NCBI RefSeq assembly: GCF_020515625.1
Contig: NZ_JAIWPJ010000001.1
Span: forward strand, 248,001 to 312,000
Direction: 5' to 3'
DNA length: 64,000 nt
From: Natrinema amylolyticum
GTDB lineage: Archaea > Halobacteriota > Halobacteria > Halobacteriales > Natrialbaceae
The position numbers were made by a program, and so were the translations under genes. The number at the start of each line of letters is the position of its first letter. Position 1 is the first letter of the stretch. A model generated the notes under the pieces. That model made no database searches. It had not been told where the DNA came from and saw nothing but the letters and a program-made list of their open reading frames with translations. This document shows positions 27,398 to 35,092 of this stretch, piece by piece.

Positions 27398-27405
27398 GGT
27401 AAAAA
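27398..27405 (-). promoter_or_regulatory. TATA-like box of the FAH-family gene
   Basis: TTTTTACC on the minus strand, 23 nt before the ATG at 27375, in a GC-rich gap. It is compatible with a leaderless transcript. Confidence 0.45.
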
Positions 27406-27451
27406 GGATTGAGAAGGCGGTCAGTCCGGGGGCGTTCGAAACGCCGGCGAG

Positions 27452-28300
27452 CTAGACGTACGCCTCGAGCGCTTCGAAGGCCTCCCGCGCCGCGCTGTCG
27501 GGCTCGTCGGGGTAGGTGTAGAGCTCCAGCGTGGCGAAGCCGTCGTAGCCGACGTCCGCGAGCGCGTCGAAGATCGCGCGGAAATCGAGGTCGCCCTCGC
27601 CGGGGATTCGGTGGTAGTGTTTCCCCCGGCGGCCGCCGACGATGTCCTCGAGGTGGACGCCAGTGATCGAGCCGGCGCTGGCGCGGATGCTCTCCGGGAC
27701 GTCCTCGCCGTAGACGGCGGCGTGGCCGACGTCGAGATTGACGCCGAGCGAGTCCCGGCCGATCTCGTCGATCAACGCGAGCACCTCGTCGGTGTTCTCG
27801 ATCAGCAGTTCGGGTTCGAACTCGATGCCGACCTCGATATCGCGGGCCTCGGCGTAGTCGAGGATTTCGTGCAGCGACTCGCGGAGATAGTCGCGCGCCT
27901 CGTCGGGCATCGTTCCCGGCAGCGGGCGGCCGGTCGCCAGACAGACCGCCGGCGAGTCGACCGTCTCCGCGAGGTCGATCGCCCGTTTCGTGTACTCGAC
28001 GCGCCACTCGCGGGCCTCGTCGTCGGCGCGGATCACGCTCGGCTCGAAGAAGGCCGACGGCGGCGCGTCGTCGTAGTAGCCCATCGCCGTGTTCGCGTTG
28101 ATATTCGAGACGGCCAGGCCGGTGTCCGAGAGGGCCTCGAGAACGGCGTCGCGATCGGCGTCATCGAAGTCGGGGAAGTAGGCGTGGGGATCGTCGCCGA
28201 GCAGTTCGACGCCGGCGTAACCGTGGTCGGCGATTCGGCGGACGGCTTCGGGGAGGGAGCGGCGCGTGTACGCGTTCGTCGAAAAAGCGAGTTTGACCAT
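27452..28300 (-). CDS. Sugar phosphate isomerase/epimerase-type TIM barrel (EboE-like candidate 1)
   Basis: A 282-residue AP-endonuclease-2/xylose-isomerase-like barrel. It opens MVKLAFSTNAYTRRSLPEAV with HGYAGVELLGDDPHAYFP. Metal-binding Glu, Asp and His residues fall at the barrel ends: GIEFEPELLIENTDEVL, LGVNLDVGHAAVYGEDV, ITGVHLEDIVG, then HYHRIPGEGDLDF. The start at 28300 is preferred over one ten codons earlier because the first barrel strand begins there. It shares the STNA(Y/F) opening and overall plan with the barrel gene at 29431, so the two are paralogues. It is on the same strand as, and downstream of, the EboC-like prenyltransferase. Confidence 0.82.
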   Translation of the reverse strand: MVKLAFSTNAYTRRSLPEAVRRIADHGYAGVELLGDDPHAYFPDFDDADRDAVLEALSDTGLAVSNINANTAMGYYDDAPPSAFFEPSVIRADDEAREWRVEYTKRAIDLAETVDSPAVCLATGRPLPGTMPDEARDYLRESLHEILDYAEARDIEVGIEFEPELLIENTDEVLALIDEIGRDSLGVNLDVGHAAVYGEDVPESIRASAGSITGVHLEDIVGGRRGKHYHRIPGEGDLDFRAIFDALADVGYDGFATLELYTYPDEPDSAAREAFEALEAYV

Positions 28301-28448
28301 CGGTCTGCGCCTCGTACACCGGACGGCCACTAATTCGTTGGCCCGTCATACTCGAAGCGCGCTCAGCGACCGGTCGTACGTCGTGCGCCACCGCAGCGTC
28401 ACAGTGCGCCGCCACGCGTGGGTAGTCACGTCTGCCAACGTGGGTTAG

Positions 28449-29429
28449 TCACGTCACGTCGAAGACGCGAGCGAGGCCCACCGCGGGAACGAGAAAGACG
28501 GCGGCAGCGATCCCCCACTGGATCCCGACCACCGCGGCGAAGGCCGCGTCGAGTAACACGAGCCCGAGGACGCACGCCCCGACCGCCGGCCCGACGGTGC
28601 TCGGCACCGGATCGGCGTACGCGGCTCGCAGGGGTCGGCCGACCCACCAGCAGAACGCGGCGGCGAACGCGATTGCAGCTACCGTCTCGAGCGCGGCCGG
28701 ACCGACGGCGACGAGAACCCAGCCGACGGCGAGCGCCGCTGCGCCCGCACCCAGAGCGGCGACCGCGACGGCCCCACGATTCCCGCCTTCGGTCTCTCGA
28801 GCGGCGATGAACGTGACGGCAGCGATGTAGCCGGTAACGACGGCGGGGACGGCGAGCAGTCGAACCGGTGCCCCGAGTACCACACCCCCGGCCGCGGTCG
28901 TGCCCAGCACGACGTTCAGCCCGCGCGTCGTCCCCATCGCGAGGAAACCGGCGGCGGTCCCCTTCAGGAGGCCGTCGTAGGCGACGATGGCGACGGCGAC
29001 CAGCCCGGCGGCGACGGCGGCGGGGCCGCCCGCGACGGCGAACGCGATCCCGACCGCGAGAACCAGGAGCGCGAATCCGAGTCCGAACGCGGTGGGCCGA
29101 GAGACGCGACCGGACGGAATCGGACGTTCGGGCCGCTCTCGAGCGTCGACGGGCGCGTCGAAGGCGTCGTTGAGCGTCGTCCCAGCGGCGTAGAGGAGCA
29201 CCGAACTGGCCGCGAGTCCCGCGACCGTGACCGGCAGCGGCTCGTGGCCGGCGGCGGCGACGAGCGCGGCCCCGAGGAGCACGTCCGGCGGCGCCGTAAA
29301 GAGGTTCGGCAGGCGGACCAGTTCGGCGTACGCGCCCGCGATGGCTCGGCCGCCGGTGTCCCGATCCGTCTCCTCGAGCGCGCCCGAGTCGCCGTCTCCG
29401 TCGGTTCCCGATCGGACGCCGCCGGCCAC
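28449..29429 (-). CDS. UbiA-superfamily prenyltransferase, EboC-like
   Basis: A 326-residue membrane prenyltransferase with about nine helices after a polar N-terminus of about 35 residues. The first Asp-rich motif is TLNDAFDAPVDARERPERPIP (N87, D88, D91, D95), which binds Mg2+-prenyl diphosphate. The second conserved region is VAYDGLLKGTAAGFLAMG followed by TTRGLNVVLG; its MGxxRxLNxxLG pattern resembles the EboC branch rather than quinone or lipid UbiA enzymes. The start is GTG at 29429, one base after the stop of the barrel gene at 29431, so the two are in a tight operon. The acceptor is unknown. Confidence 0.82.
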   Translation of the reverse strand: MAGGVRSGTDGDGDSGALEETDRDTGGRAIAGAYAELVRLPNLFTAPPDVLLGAALVAAAGHEPLPVTVAGLAASSVLLYAAGTTLNDAFDAPVDARERPERPIPSGRVSRPTAFGLGFALLVLAVGIAFAVAGGPAAVAAGLVAVAIVAYDGLLKGTAAGFLAMGTTRGLNVVLGTTAAGGVVLGAPVRLLAVPAVVTGYIAAVTFIAARETEGGNRGAVAVAALGAGAAALAVGWVLVAVGPAALETVAAIAFAAAFCWWVGRPLRAAYADPVPSTVGPAVGACVLGLVLLDAAFAAVVGIQWGIAAAVFLVPAVGLARVFDVT

Positions 29430-29430
29430 C

Positions 29431-30261
29431 CTACGCCCACCCGCGTTCCTCGAGGTAGTCCATCGCTTCCCGCGCGGTCTCGATCGGCGTCTCCTCGTAG
29501 GGGTAGAGTTCGACGGTGACGAAGCCGTCGTAGCCCCGTGTCTCGAGTTCGCCCAGGAAGGCGTCGATGTCCATCGCCCCGTCGCCGAGTCGGGTGTGCT
29601 CGTGGGTCCGGTCGGCGGGGATGTCCTCGAGGTGGTAGTGGCTCGTGTGGTCCCAGAGCGGTTCGACGAGTTCGGCCGGGTCCTCGCCGACGCAGTAGAA
29701 GTGGCCGGCGTCGAAGTTACAGCGCACGCGTGGCGAGTCGACGCGCTCGAGGAGGGCGAGGAACTCGTCTGCGGTCTCGATCAGCAGGTCGGGTTCGGGC
29801 TCGACGAGCAGGTCGACGTCGAGGTCCTCGGCCGTGGGGATGAGTTCCTCGAGACTGTCGACGAAGGTATCCATCGCCCACTCGCGGGACTTGCCCTCGG
29901 GAATCGGCCCGCCGGGTTCGATCGAGATGTAGGGGAGGCCGAGGTCGGCCGCGGTCTCGAGCGCCGCGAGGGTGTAGTCGATCCGTTTCCGTCGGTACTC
30001 CTCGTCCGGTTCGATATAGGAGGGGTGGTGAAAGCCCTCGATCGCGGTCAGCATGAAGGCGTTGCCGTTGCTGACGGCGATGTCGTTCCGCTCGAGGACT
30101 TTCTCGACGCGCTCGCGCTCGTCGTCGGTGCAGTCGGGCGGATAGAGGTGCGGCTCGTCGAGCAGCAGTTCGACGCCATCGTAGCCCGCGTCGGCGATGG
30201 CCTCGATCGCGTCCTCGAGTTGGTACTCCCGGAAGGCGTTGGTGGAGAAGCCGAACTGCAT
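29431..30261 (-). CDS. Sugar phosphate isomerase/epimerase-type TIM barrel (EboE-like candidate 2)
   Basis: A 276-residue barrel with MQFGFSTNAFREYQLEDAIE and GYDGVELLLDEPHLYPPD. Metal-ligand stretches are ISIEPGGPIPEGKS, LLVEPEPDLLIETADEFL, VRCNFDAGHFYCVGEDP, HYHLEDIPADRTHEHTRLG and FVTVELYPYEETP. The repeated Glu/Asp/His at strand ends is the usual di- or mono-metal isomerase site. It starts 2 nt after the TatD-like stop codon and ends 1 nt before the UbiA-type gene, so it is in the middle of a compact operon. The sugar or cyclitol substrate cannot be assigned. Confidence 0.85.
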   Translation of the reverse strand: MQFGFSTNAFREYQLEDAIEAIADAGYDGVELLLDEPHLYPPDCTDDERERVEKVLERNDIAVSNGNAFMLTAIEGFHHPSYIEPDEEYRRKRIDYTLAALETAADLGLPYISIEPGGPIPEGKSREWAMDTFVDSLEELIPTAEDLDVDLLVEPEPDLLIETADEFLALLERVDSPRVRCNFDAGHFYCVGEDPAELVEPLWDHTSHYHLEDIPADRTHEHTRLGDGAMDIDAFLGELETRGYDGFVTVELYPYEETPIETAREAMDYLEERGWA

Positions 30262-30263
30262 CG

Positions 30264-31064
30264 TCAGGCCTCGTAGTCGAAGTTCGGCGATTGGTCGAAG
30301 AACTCGTAGGGGTTCTCGAAGACCACTTTGCGGACCTCCTCGCGATCCCAGCCCCGGTCGAGCATCGTGTCGCGGGCCTTCGGCACCGCCAGCGGATCGG
30401 ACGGATCCCAGTCGGCCGCGCTGTTGAAAATCATGTTGTCGGTGCCGTACTCCTCGAGCAGGTCGATCGCCGACTCGGTCTCGATCTTCCCGGGATAGAG
30501 CGTGAAGCCGATCCAGCAGTCCGTCCGCGTCGAGATGTCGATCGTGTTTTCGGTGTTGTGGTCGATGATGATCCGCTCCTGGGTGACGCCCATCTCCTCG
30601 ATGATCTCGACGATGCGTTCGGTGCCCGACGGCTTGTCGGTGTGGGGCGTGTGAATGATGACCGGGAGTTCGCGCTCTTCGGCGATCTCGAGTTGCCGGC
30701 GGAACGCCCACTCCTCGTCGTCGGTGACCTGATCGAACCCGATCTCGCCGACGCCGACGACCGGGTCTCGGTCGAGGTACTCCGGAATCCGGTCGACGAC
30801 CGCCTCGGCCATGTCGCGGTAGTTGGCTTCCTTCGGCTCGAGGCCGATCGTCACGTAGTGGTCCATGCCGGCGGCCCGGTCGGCGCGGTCGGTCTCGTGC
30901 TCGATGATCTGCTCGAAGTAATCGAAGAAAGAGCCGGCGTTGCGTTTGTCCTGACCGCTCCAGAACGCGGGCTCGATACAGCACTCGATACCCGCCCGCC
31001 GCGCTCGCCGGTAGTCGTCGGCCGAGCGCGAGACCATATGCATATGCGGATCGATAATTCGCAT
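30264..31064 (-). CDS. TatD-family metal-dependent hydrolase (EboB-like)
   Basis: A 266-residue TatD-type amidohydrolase barrel. MRIIDPHMHMVSRS supplies the HxH metal motif, VVGVGEIGFDQVTDDEEWAFRRQLEIA the conserved Glu, LPVIIHTPHTDK a His, and IIIDHNTENTI the later His. It ends EEVRKVVFENPYEFF, the C-terminal pattern of this family. TatD relatives are 3'-exonucleases or deacylases, but the EboB subgroup lies in metabolite clusters and its reaction is unknown. The start at 31064 removes an upstream extension of 49 codons that lacks family similarity. It is the first gene of the minus-strand operon. Confidence 0.82.
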   Translation of the reverse strand: MRIIDPHMHMVSRSADDYRRARRAGIECCIEPAFWSGQDKRNAGSFFDYFEQIIEHETDRADRAAGMDHYVTIGLEPKEANYRDMAEAVVDRIPEYLDRDPVVGVGEIGFDQVTDDEEWAFRRQLEIAEERELPVIIHTPHTDKPSGTERIVEIIEEMGVTQERIIIDHNTENTIDISTRTDCWIGFTLYPGKIETESAIDLLEEYGTDNMIFNSAADWDPSDPLAVPKARDTMLDRGWDREEVRKVVFENPYEFFDQSPNFDYEA

Positions 31065-31366
31065 ACAGGCCGTGCCACGAGTAAACGGTTTGGTGCTGCC
31101 GGTCGTTCGACCGACAAACTCGAGGTTGATGACGGGCCGTTGACTGGTCCCGGCGGCGGAATACGGTGTTACGACCGGGCAAAACCGTGTTACTTCCGCT
31201 ACGCGAGTCATAACGAAAGCCGTCCGCCCACCACTCTCGTGGGAATGCTCCCAATCGAACCAGCGATGGCCGCGGGACGGTGGCGTGTGGCCGAATCCGG
31301 TAGTCCCGGGGACCGACGGAGGTCGGAATTCGACTGTACCCGCCCGTCCAGACGGAACGATTCCCG
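31065..31366. other. Divergent control region of the ebo-like cluster
   Basis: 302 bp without a gene between the TatD-like gene (minus) and the MIPS-family gene (plus). It must carry both promoters. A direct repeat with 20-bp periodicity lies at 31167-31193. A GTTTAC at 31081-31086 (minus strand) is a weak TATA candidate for the leftward operon; no clear TATA box was seen for the rightward one. Confidence 0.5.
31167..31193 (+). repeat. Direct repeat GTGTTAC spaced two helical turns apart
   Basis: GTGTTAC occurs at 31167-31173 and again at 31187-31193, each preceded by a similar ACGG/ACCG. The 20-bp period puts both on one face of the helix, as expected for a tandem regulator site serving the divergent genes. 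The function is inferred. Confidence 0.4.
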
Positions 31367-32581
31367 ATGAGCCAGGGGACGGAGTCGGCGGACGACGAGC
31401 GAACCGGCGTCTGGCTCGTCGGCGCTCGAGGGAACGTCGCGACGATGTCCATCGTCGGTGCCCGCGCCATCTCCCAGGGGCTGACCGACACGACCGGGAT
31501 GGTCACGGAACGCGACCCGGTCTCGAGTCTCGATCTCCCGCCGGTCGAGGGACTCGTCTTCGGCGGTCACGACATCGAATCGGAGTCGCTCGTCGCACGG
31601 GCCGAGCGCCAGCGCGATCGGAACGGCGTTCCCGACGCCGACACGCTCGAGTCGGTCCAGGACGATCTGGCCGCCATCGACGAGCGGATCGAAGTCGGGA
31701 CGGCAGTCAACTGCGGTGCGGCCGTCTCCGAGGAGAGCGAACGGTTAGACGAGAGCCTGTCGATCCGGGACGTCGTCGATCAGATCCGGGACGACTACGA
31801 GACCTTCCGCGACACGCACGACCTCGATCGCCTCGTGGTCGTCAACGTCGCCTCGACGGAACCCGAACTGGCGGAGCCGGAGCGCTACGACACTCGCGAC
31901 GCCCTCGAGCGAGCGATCGACGATGACGACCGCGACCTCCCGGCGAGCGTCCTCTACGCCTACGCCGCGATCGTCGATGACCACCCGTTCGTCAACTTCA
32001 CGCCGAGTACGGGCAACGCACTCGGCGGCGTCCGCGAACTCGCGGCCGAAAACGGCGTCCCCCACATGGGCCGCGACGCGAAGACCGGCGAGACGCTCGT
32101 CAAATCCGCGCTCGCGCCCATGTTCGCCGGGCGCAACCTGCACGTAATGAGCTGGGAGGGCCACAACATCCTCGGCAACGAGGACGGCCTCGTCCTCGAG
32201 GACGAGGCGAACGCCGCGGGCAAGCTCGCGAGCAAGGGTGACGTGCTCGATTCGATCCTCCCCGACATCGGCCACAACCGCGTTCGAATCGACTACACCC
32301 CGTCGCTGGCCGACTGGAAGACCGCCTGGGACTACATCCACTTCGAGGGCTTTCTCGAGACGGAAATGAAGATGCAGTTCACCTGGGAAGGGTCCGATTC
32401 CGCGCTGGCCGCGCCGCTCGTCCTCGATCTGGTGCGGCTGGTCGCCCACGCCGACGAACACGACGACGGCGGGCTCCAGCCCCACCTCGCGTCGTTCTTC
32501 AAGGCCCCGATCGGCGTGGACGAACACGACTTCTCTCGGCAGCTGGATCGACTATACGACTACGCCGAGCGGCATCGCTGA
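31367..32581 (+). CDS. Inositol-3-phosphate synthase (MIPS)-family protein
   Basis: A 404-residue protein of the myo-inositol-1-phosphate synthase family, which isomerises and cyclises glucose 6-phosphate through an NAD-dependent mechanism. The nucleotide-binding turn is GVWLVGARGNVATMS, and LVVVNVASTEPE lies on the next strands. The catalytic region shows FVNFTPSTGNALGG, then HMGRDAKTGETLVKSALAPMF (lysines in the place of the MIPS active-site lysines), and LHVMSWEGHNILGNEDG. It is shorter than yeast INO1, as archaeal members are. It is divergent from the TatD-isomerase-UbiA operon and 84 nt upstream of the phosphatase gene. It may make myo-inositol phosphate or another cyclitol phosphate. 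Confidence 0.85.
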   Translation: MSQGTESADDERTGVWLVGARGNVATMSIVGARAISQGLTDTTGMVTERDPVSSLDLPPVEGLVFGGHDIESESLVARAERQRDRNGVPDADTLESVQDDLAAIDERIEVGTAVNCGAAVSEESERLDESLSIRDVVDQIRDDYETFRDTHDLDRLVVVNVASTEPELAEPERYDTRDALERAIDDDDRDLPASVLYAYAAIVDDHPFVNFTPSTGNALGGVRELAAENGVPHMGRDAKTGETLVKSALAPMFAGRNLHVMSWEGHNILGNEDGLVLEDEANAAGKLASKGDVLDSILPDIGHNRVRIDYTPSLADWKTAWDYIHFEGFLETEMKMQFTWEGSDSALAAPLVLDLVRLVAHADEHDDGGLQPHLASFFKAPIGVDEHDFSRQLDRLYDYAERHR

Positions 32582-32665
32582 CGACGACCGTCCGCTCTCC
32601 CGTTCCCGCATCGAACCCGAACGCCATGACCGTCACCCCCACCCACATCGCCCATACCGCGAACG

Positions 32666-34060
32666 ATGACTGAATCACCGAGTACAGAGACGACCGACAC
32701 CGCTGGCCGCGCGATCGTCCTCGACGTCGTCGGCCTCCAACCCCACCATATCGACGCCGAGCGAACGCCGACCCTTGAGTCGCACTTCCCGACCGAATCG
32801 GTGACCGACCTCCGGCCGCCGTTCCCCGCCGTCACGGTGCCCGCCCAGACGACGCTCGCGACCGGGCGCGGTCCCGGCGAGCACGGCGACGTCTCGAGTG
32901 GCGAGTACGACCGCGAGCGCGACGCCGCCGAGTTCTGGGAGCGCGACCGCAACGGTCGCGACCGGATCTGGGAGACCGCCAGCGACGAGGCGGGGCTGAC
33001 CACCGGCGTCCTGAACTTCCAGCACCTGATCGGGACGAGTGCCGACGTCGCGGTCACCCCCTCGCCGATCGAGGACGAGAACAACGACATCCTCGAGATG
33101 AACTGCTGGACCAATCCGGACGGCTTCTACGACGACCTCCGCGAGGAGCTGGGCCACTTCCCGCTGCACAACTACTGGGGCCCCGGCGCGAACGAGGAGG
33201 GGAGCCGTTGGATCCTCGCAGCCGCGCGAGAGGCGATCGATCGCTTCGATCCCGATCTGCTGTGGATCTACGTCCCGCATCTGGACTACGTCGGCCAGAG
33301 CGACGGACCCGAAAGCGACGCCTTCCAGGAGGAACTCGCCGTCGTCGACGATCTGCTCGCGGCGTTTCTCGACGACCTCGCCGAGACCGACCGCTGGGAG
33401 GAGACCGTCCTCACGCTCGTCAGCGAGTACGGCTTTCACGACGTGGATCGGCCGGTGTTCCCGAACCGCGCGCTTCGCGAGGCCGACCTCCTCGAGACCG
33501 ACGGGGACGGCGACGTCGACGTCGCCGCCTCGGACGCATTCGCCATGGTCGACCATCAGATCGCCCACGTCTACGCCGACGACGGGTCGACCGACGCCGC
33601 TCGCGACACGCTCGCAGGACTCGAGGGGGTCGACGCCGTTCTCGATGAATCGAGCAAGGCCGAGCGCGGGATCGACCACCCGAACGCGGGCGAGTTCGTC
33701 CTCGTGGCCGATCCCGACAGCTGGTTCCAGTACTACTGGTGGACGGACCGCGCGAACGCACCGCCGTACGCGACCGAGATGGACATCCACGCCAAACCCG
33801 GCTTCGATCCCTGCGAACTGTTCTTCGGCGACGAGGGACTCGTCTCGCTCGACGCCTCGAAGGTCAGCGGCTCTCACGGCCGCGTCGACGAGTCCGCATT
33901 CGGGACGTTCGGCCTCGGCGGCCCGGCCGCACCTGCGCTCGAGGGCGACGAGCCCGTCGACGCCACTGACGTGACGCCGACGCTCGTCGATCTGTTAGGG
34001 CTCGAGGGGGCGCTCTCGACGGACATCGCCGGCTCGTCGATTCGTCCGGACCGAGAGTAA
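32666..34060 (+). CDS. Alkaline phosphatase / nucleotide pyrophosphatase-family protein (EboF-like)
   Basis: A 464-residue member of the alkaline phosphatase superfamily, phosphodiesterase branch. Metal and nucleophile residues fit: Asp20 in AIVLDVVGLQPHH, and Thr57 in PAVTVPAQTTLATGRGP as the nucleophile. LLWIYVPHLDYVGQ supplies Asp and His, FHDVDRP the Asp/His pair, and SGSHGRVDES the last His. No signal peptide is seen, so it is probably cytoplasmic. Relatives cleave phosphodiester or phosphonate bonds or nucleotide sugars. It follows the MIPS-family gene by 84 nt on the same strand and matches the EboF position in bacterial clusters. Confidence 0.83.
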   Translation: MTESPSTETTDTAGRAIVLDVVGLQPHHIDAERTPTLESHFPTESVTDLRPPFPAVTVPAQTTLATGRGPGEHGDVSSGEYDRERDAAEFWERDRNGRDRIWETASDEAGLTTGVLNFQHLIGTSADVAVTPSPIEDENNDILEMNCWTNPDGFYDDLREELGHFPLHNYWGPGANEEGSRWILAAAREAIDRFDPDLLWIYVPHLDYVGQSDGPESDAFQEELAVVDDLLAAFLDDLAETDRWEETVLTLVSEYGFHDVDRPVFPNRALREADLLETDGDGDVDVAASDAFAMVDHQIAHVYADDGSTDAARDTLAGLEGVDAVLDESSKAERGIDHPNAGEFVLVADPDSWFQYYWWTDRANAPPYATEMDIHAKPGFDPCELFFGDEGLVSLDASKVSGSHGRVDESAFGTFGLGGPAAPALEGDEPVDATDVTPTLVDLLGLEGALSTDIAGSSIRPDRE

Positions 34061-34253
34061 GGGGCGATCGGTCGCCGTTCTCGAAGGAAACACCGGTTGA
34101 TGTCGGTGAAATAACGGGTCAACGTGCGTGATATCGTGCCACTGCGGGCCCGGAACGGAACGTTTTTCATTAGGCCTCGGCAACAACCAGTTGCGAAGCA
34201 CGCCCCGACGGTTCGCTGAACGCGGTGACGCGAGCCCGGTGCGAGCACAGATC

Positions 34254-34328
34254 GCTCCGTTGGTGTAGTCCGGCCAATCATTTCGGCCTTTCGAGCCGAT
34301 GACCTGGGTTCAAATCCCAGACGGAGCA
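34254..34328 (+). tRNA. tRNA-Glu (anticodon UUC)
   Basis: A 75-nt cloverleaf. The acceptor stem GCTCCGT pairs with ACGGAGC (34321-34327), with discriminator A at 34328. The anticodon stem TCGGC/GCCGA encloses loop CTTTCGA with anticodon TTC. The T arm is CTGGG-TTCAAAT-CCCAG. CCA is not encoded, as is usual in archaea. No intron is present. Copies of its 3' end lie downstream. Confidence 0.95.
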
Positions 34329-34439
34329 CTACAGCGAACGAACGTTTGTGAGTGAGCGAAGCGCGCACGGATGGGATTTGAAGTAGAGAAACGCGAGCGA
34401 TAGAGAGCGTTTCGCGTGGTTCAAATCCCAGACGGAGCA
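34307..34439 (+). repeat. 22-bp direct repeat of the tRNA-Glu 3' end (att-like scar)
   Basis: The last 22 bases of the tRNA gene (34307-34328, from GGTTCAAATCCC to GACGGAGCA) recur exactly at 34418-34439, 111 bp away. Duplication of a tRNA 3' end is the hallmark of site-specific integration by tyrosine-recombinase elements. Only 89 bp lie between the copies and no integrase is present, so this is best read as a scar. The spacer contains an inverted repeat (GAAACGC 34388-34394 / GCGTTTC 34407-34413) and an inverted partial copy (CTTCAAATCCC on the minus strand near 34372-34382). Confidence 0.75.
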
Positions 34440-34717
34440 TTTCTCAGCAACCCATTTCGTGAGCCGGAAATGCAACCCTGGATTTGAAAGAGATCAGTTG
34501 CGTGCAGCGTAGCGAACACGTTTGGGAGTAGTTCAAATTCCAAATCGGATTCACAGTCAGACAATGCTCGAGTCTCTCCCGGCCGGAACACACGGAGTCT
34601 CTCGAAGCGAGTGTCGATACTTTCGTCACTCCAGTCTACGGTTTCGATCTGTACGTCGTACCTGGATAGCGATTCGATCGAAACGAATACGAGTCCGAGG
34701 AGCAGCAGTCGAGCGTC
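34440..34717. other. Intergenic stretch after the tRNA scar, no supported gene
   Basis: The sequence is AT-richer than the surrounding genome. Short open frames lack motifs and typical codon bias. Apart from the degenerate tRNA-end copy nothing recognisable is seen. Confidence 0.5.
34531..34551 (+). repeat. Degenerate third copy of the tRNA-Glu 3' end
   Basis: GTTCAAATTCCAAATCGGAT resembles the tRNA 3' end (GTTCAAATCCCAGACGGAGC) with a few changes and one insertion. It lies about 90 bp beyond the exact copy and suggests an older, decayed attachment site. Confidence 0.45.
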
Positions 34718-35035
34718 TCACTCGAGTTTCCGAAAGCAGTTCTGACAGAACGACGCGACCGAGTCGTTGTCAGCGGCACACGCGGAACACTGATCGGCGC
34801 GAGTCGCCGGTGTCTGCGAATCGGATGGGGGCCCAAAGAGGCGTTTCTGTGGATCGGCGTACGCGTCGATAACGTCGCCCCACGTGACTGCGGGATCAGT
34901 GTGACCCGCGCGATCGCTCGTGCGGGCGATCAGTGAACTCCGCTGCATGCGGACGAGCCCGTACCAGAATCCGAGGAAACAGACCGACGGGAGGAGGCAG
35001 AGTGACAGGATCGCCCCCACGAATATCAGGGTCAT
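34718..35035 (-). CDS. Small membrane protein with C-terminal zinc ribbon
   Basis: A 105-residue protein: one or two N-terminal hydrophobic helices (MTLIFVGAILSLCLLPSVCFLGFWYGLV), then a polar region and a four-cysteine C-terminal site (QCSACAADNDSVASFCQNCFRKLE). The Cys spacing suits a treble-clef or zinc-ribbon metal site on the cytoplasmic side. An upstream ATG at 35092 would add 19 polar residues; the start at 35035 is preferred because it begins the helix. It has no recognised family and lies in the AT-richer zone beyond the tRNA scar, so it may belong to an old insertion. Confidence 0.65.
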   Translation of the reverse strand: MTLIFVGAILSLCLLPSVCFLGFWYGLVRMQRSSLIARTSDRAGHTDPAVTWGDVIDAYADPQKRLFGPPSDSQTPATRADQCSACAADNDSVASFCQNCFRKLE

Positions 35036-35092
35036 ACCGGCCGTTTCTTCGCCCGATCTATGACTGCGCTCATGGAATTGTCCGCGAGTCAT

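Noticed and set aside
29431-31506. A 691-codon frame that contains the isomerase at 29431 as its end
   Set aside because: The upstream part overlaps the TatD-like gene in another frame; only the last 276 codons have barrel motifs.
31367-32581. MIPS-family gene as part of archaetidylinositol lipid synthesis
   Set aside because: No archaetidylinositol-phosphate synthase gene is adjacent and the neighbours match an ebo-like set instead.
34329-34417. The DNA between the tRNA-Glu 3' end and its copy as an intact mobile element
   Set aside because: It is only 89 bp and has no integrase or gene; a scar or tandem att site is the better reading.
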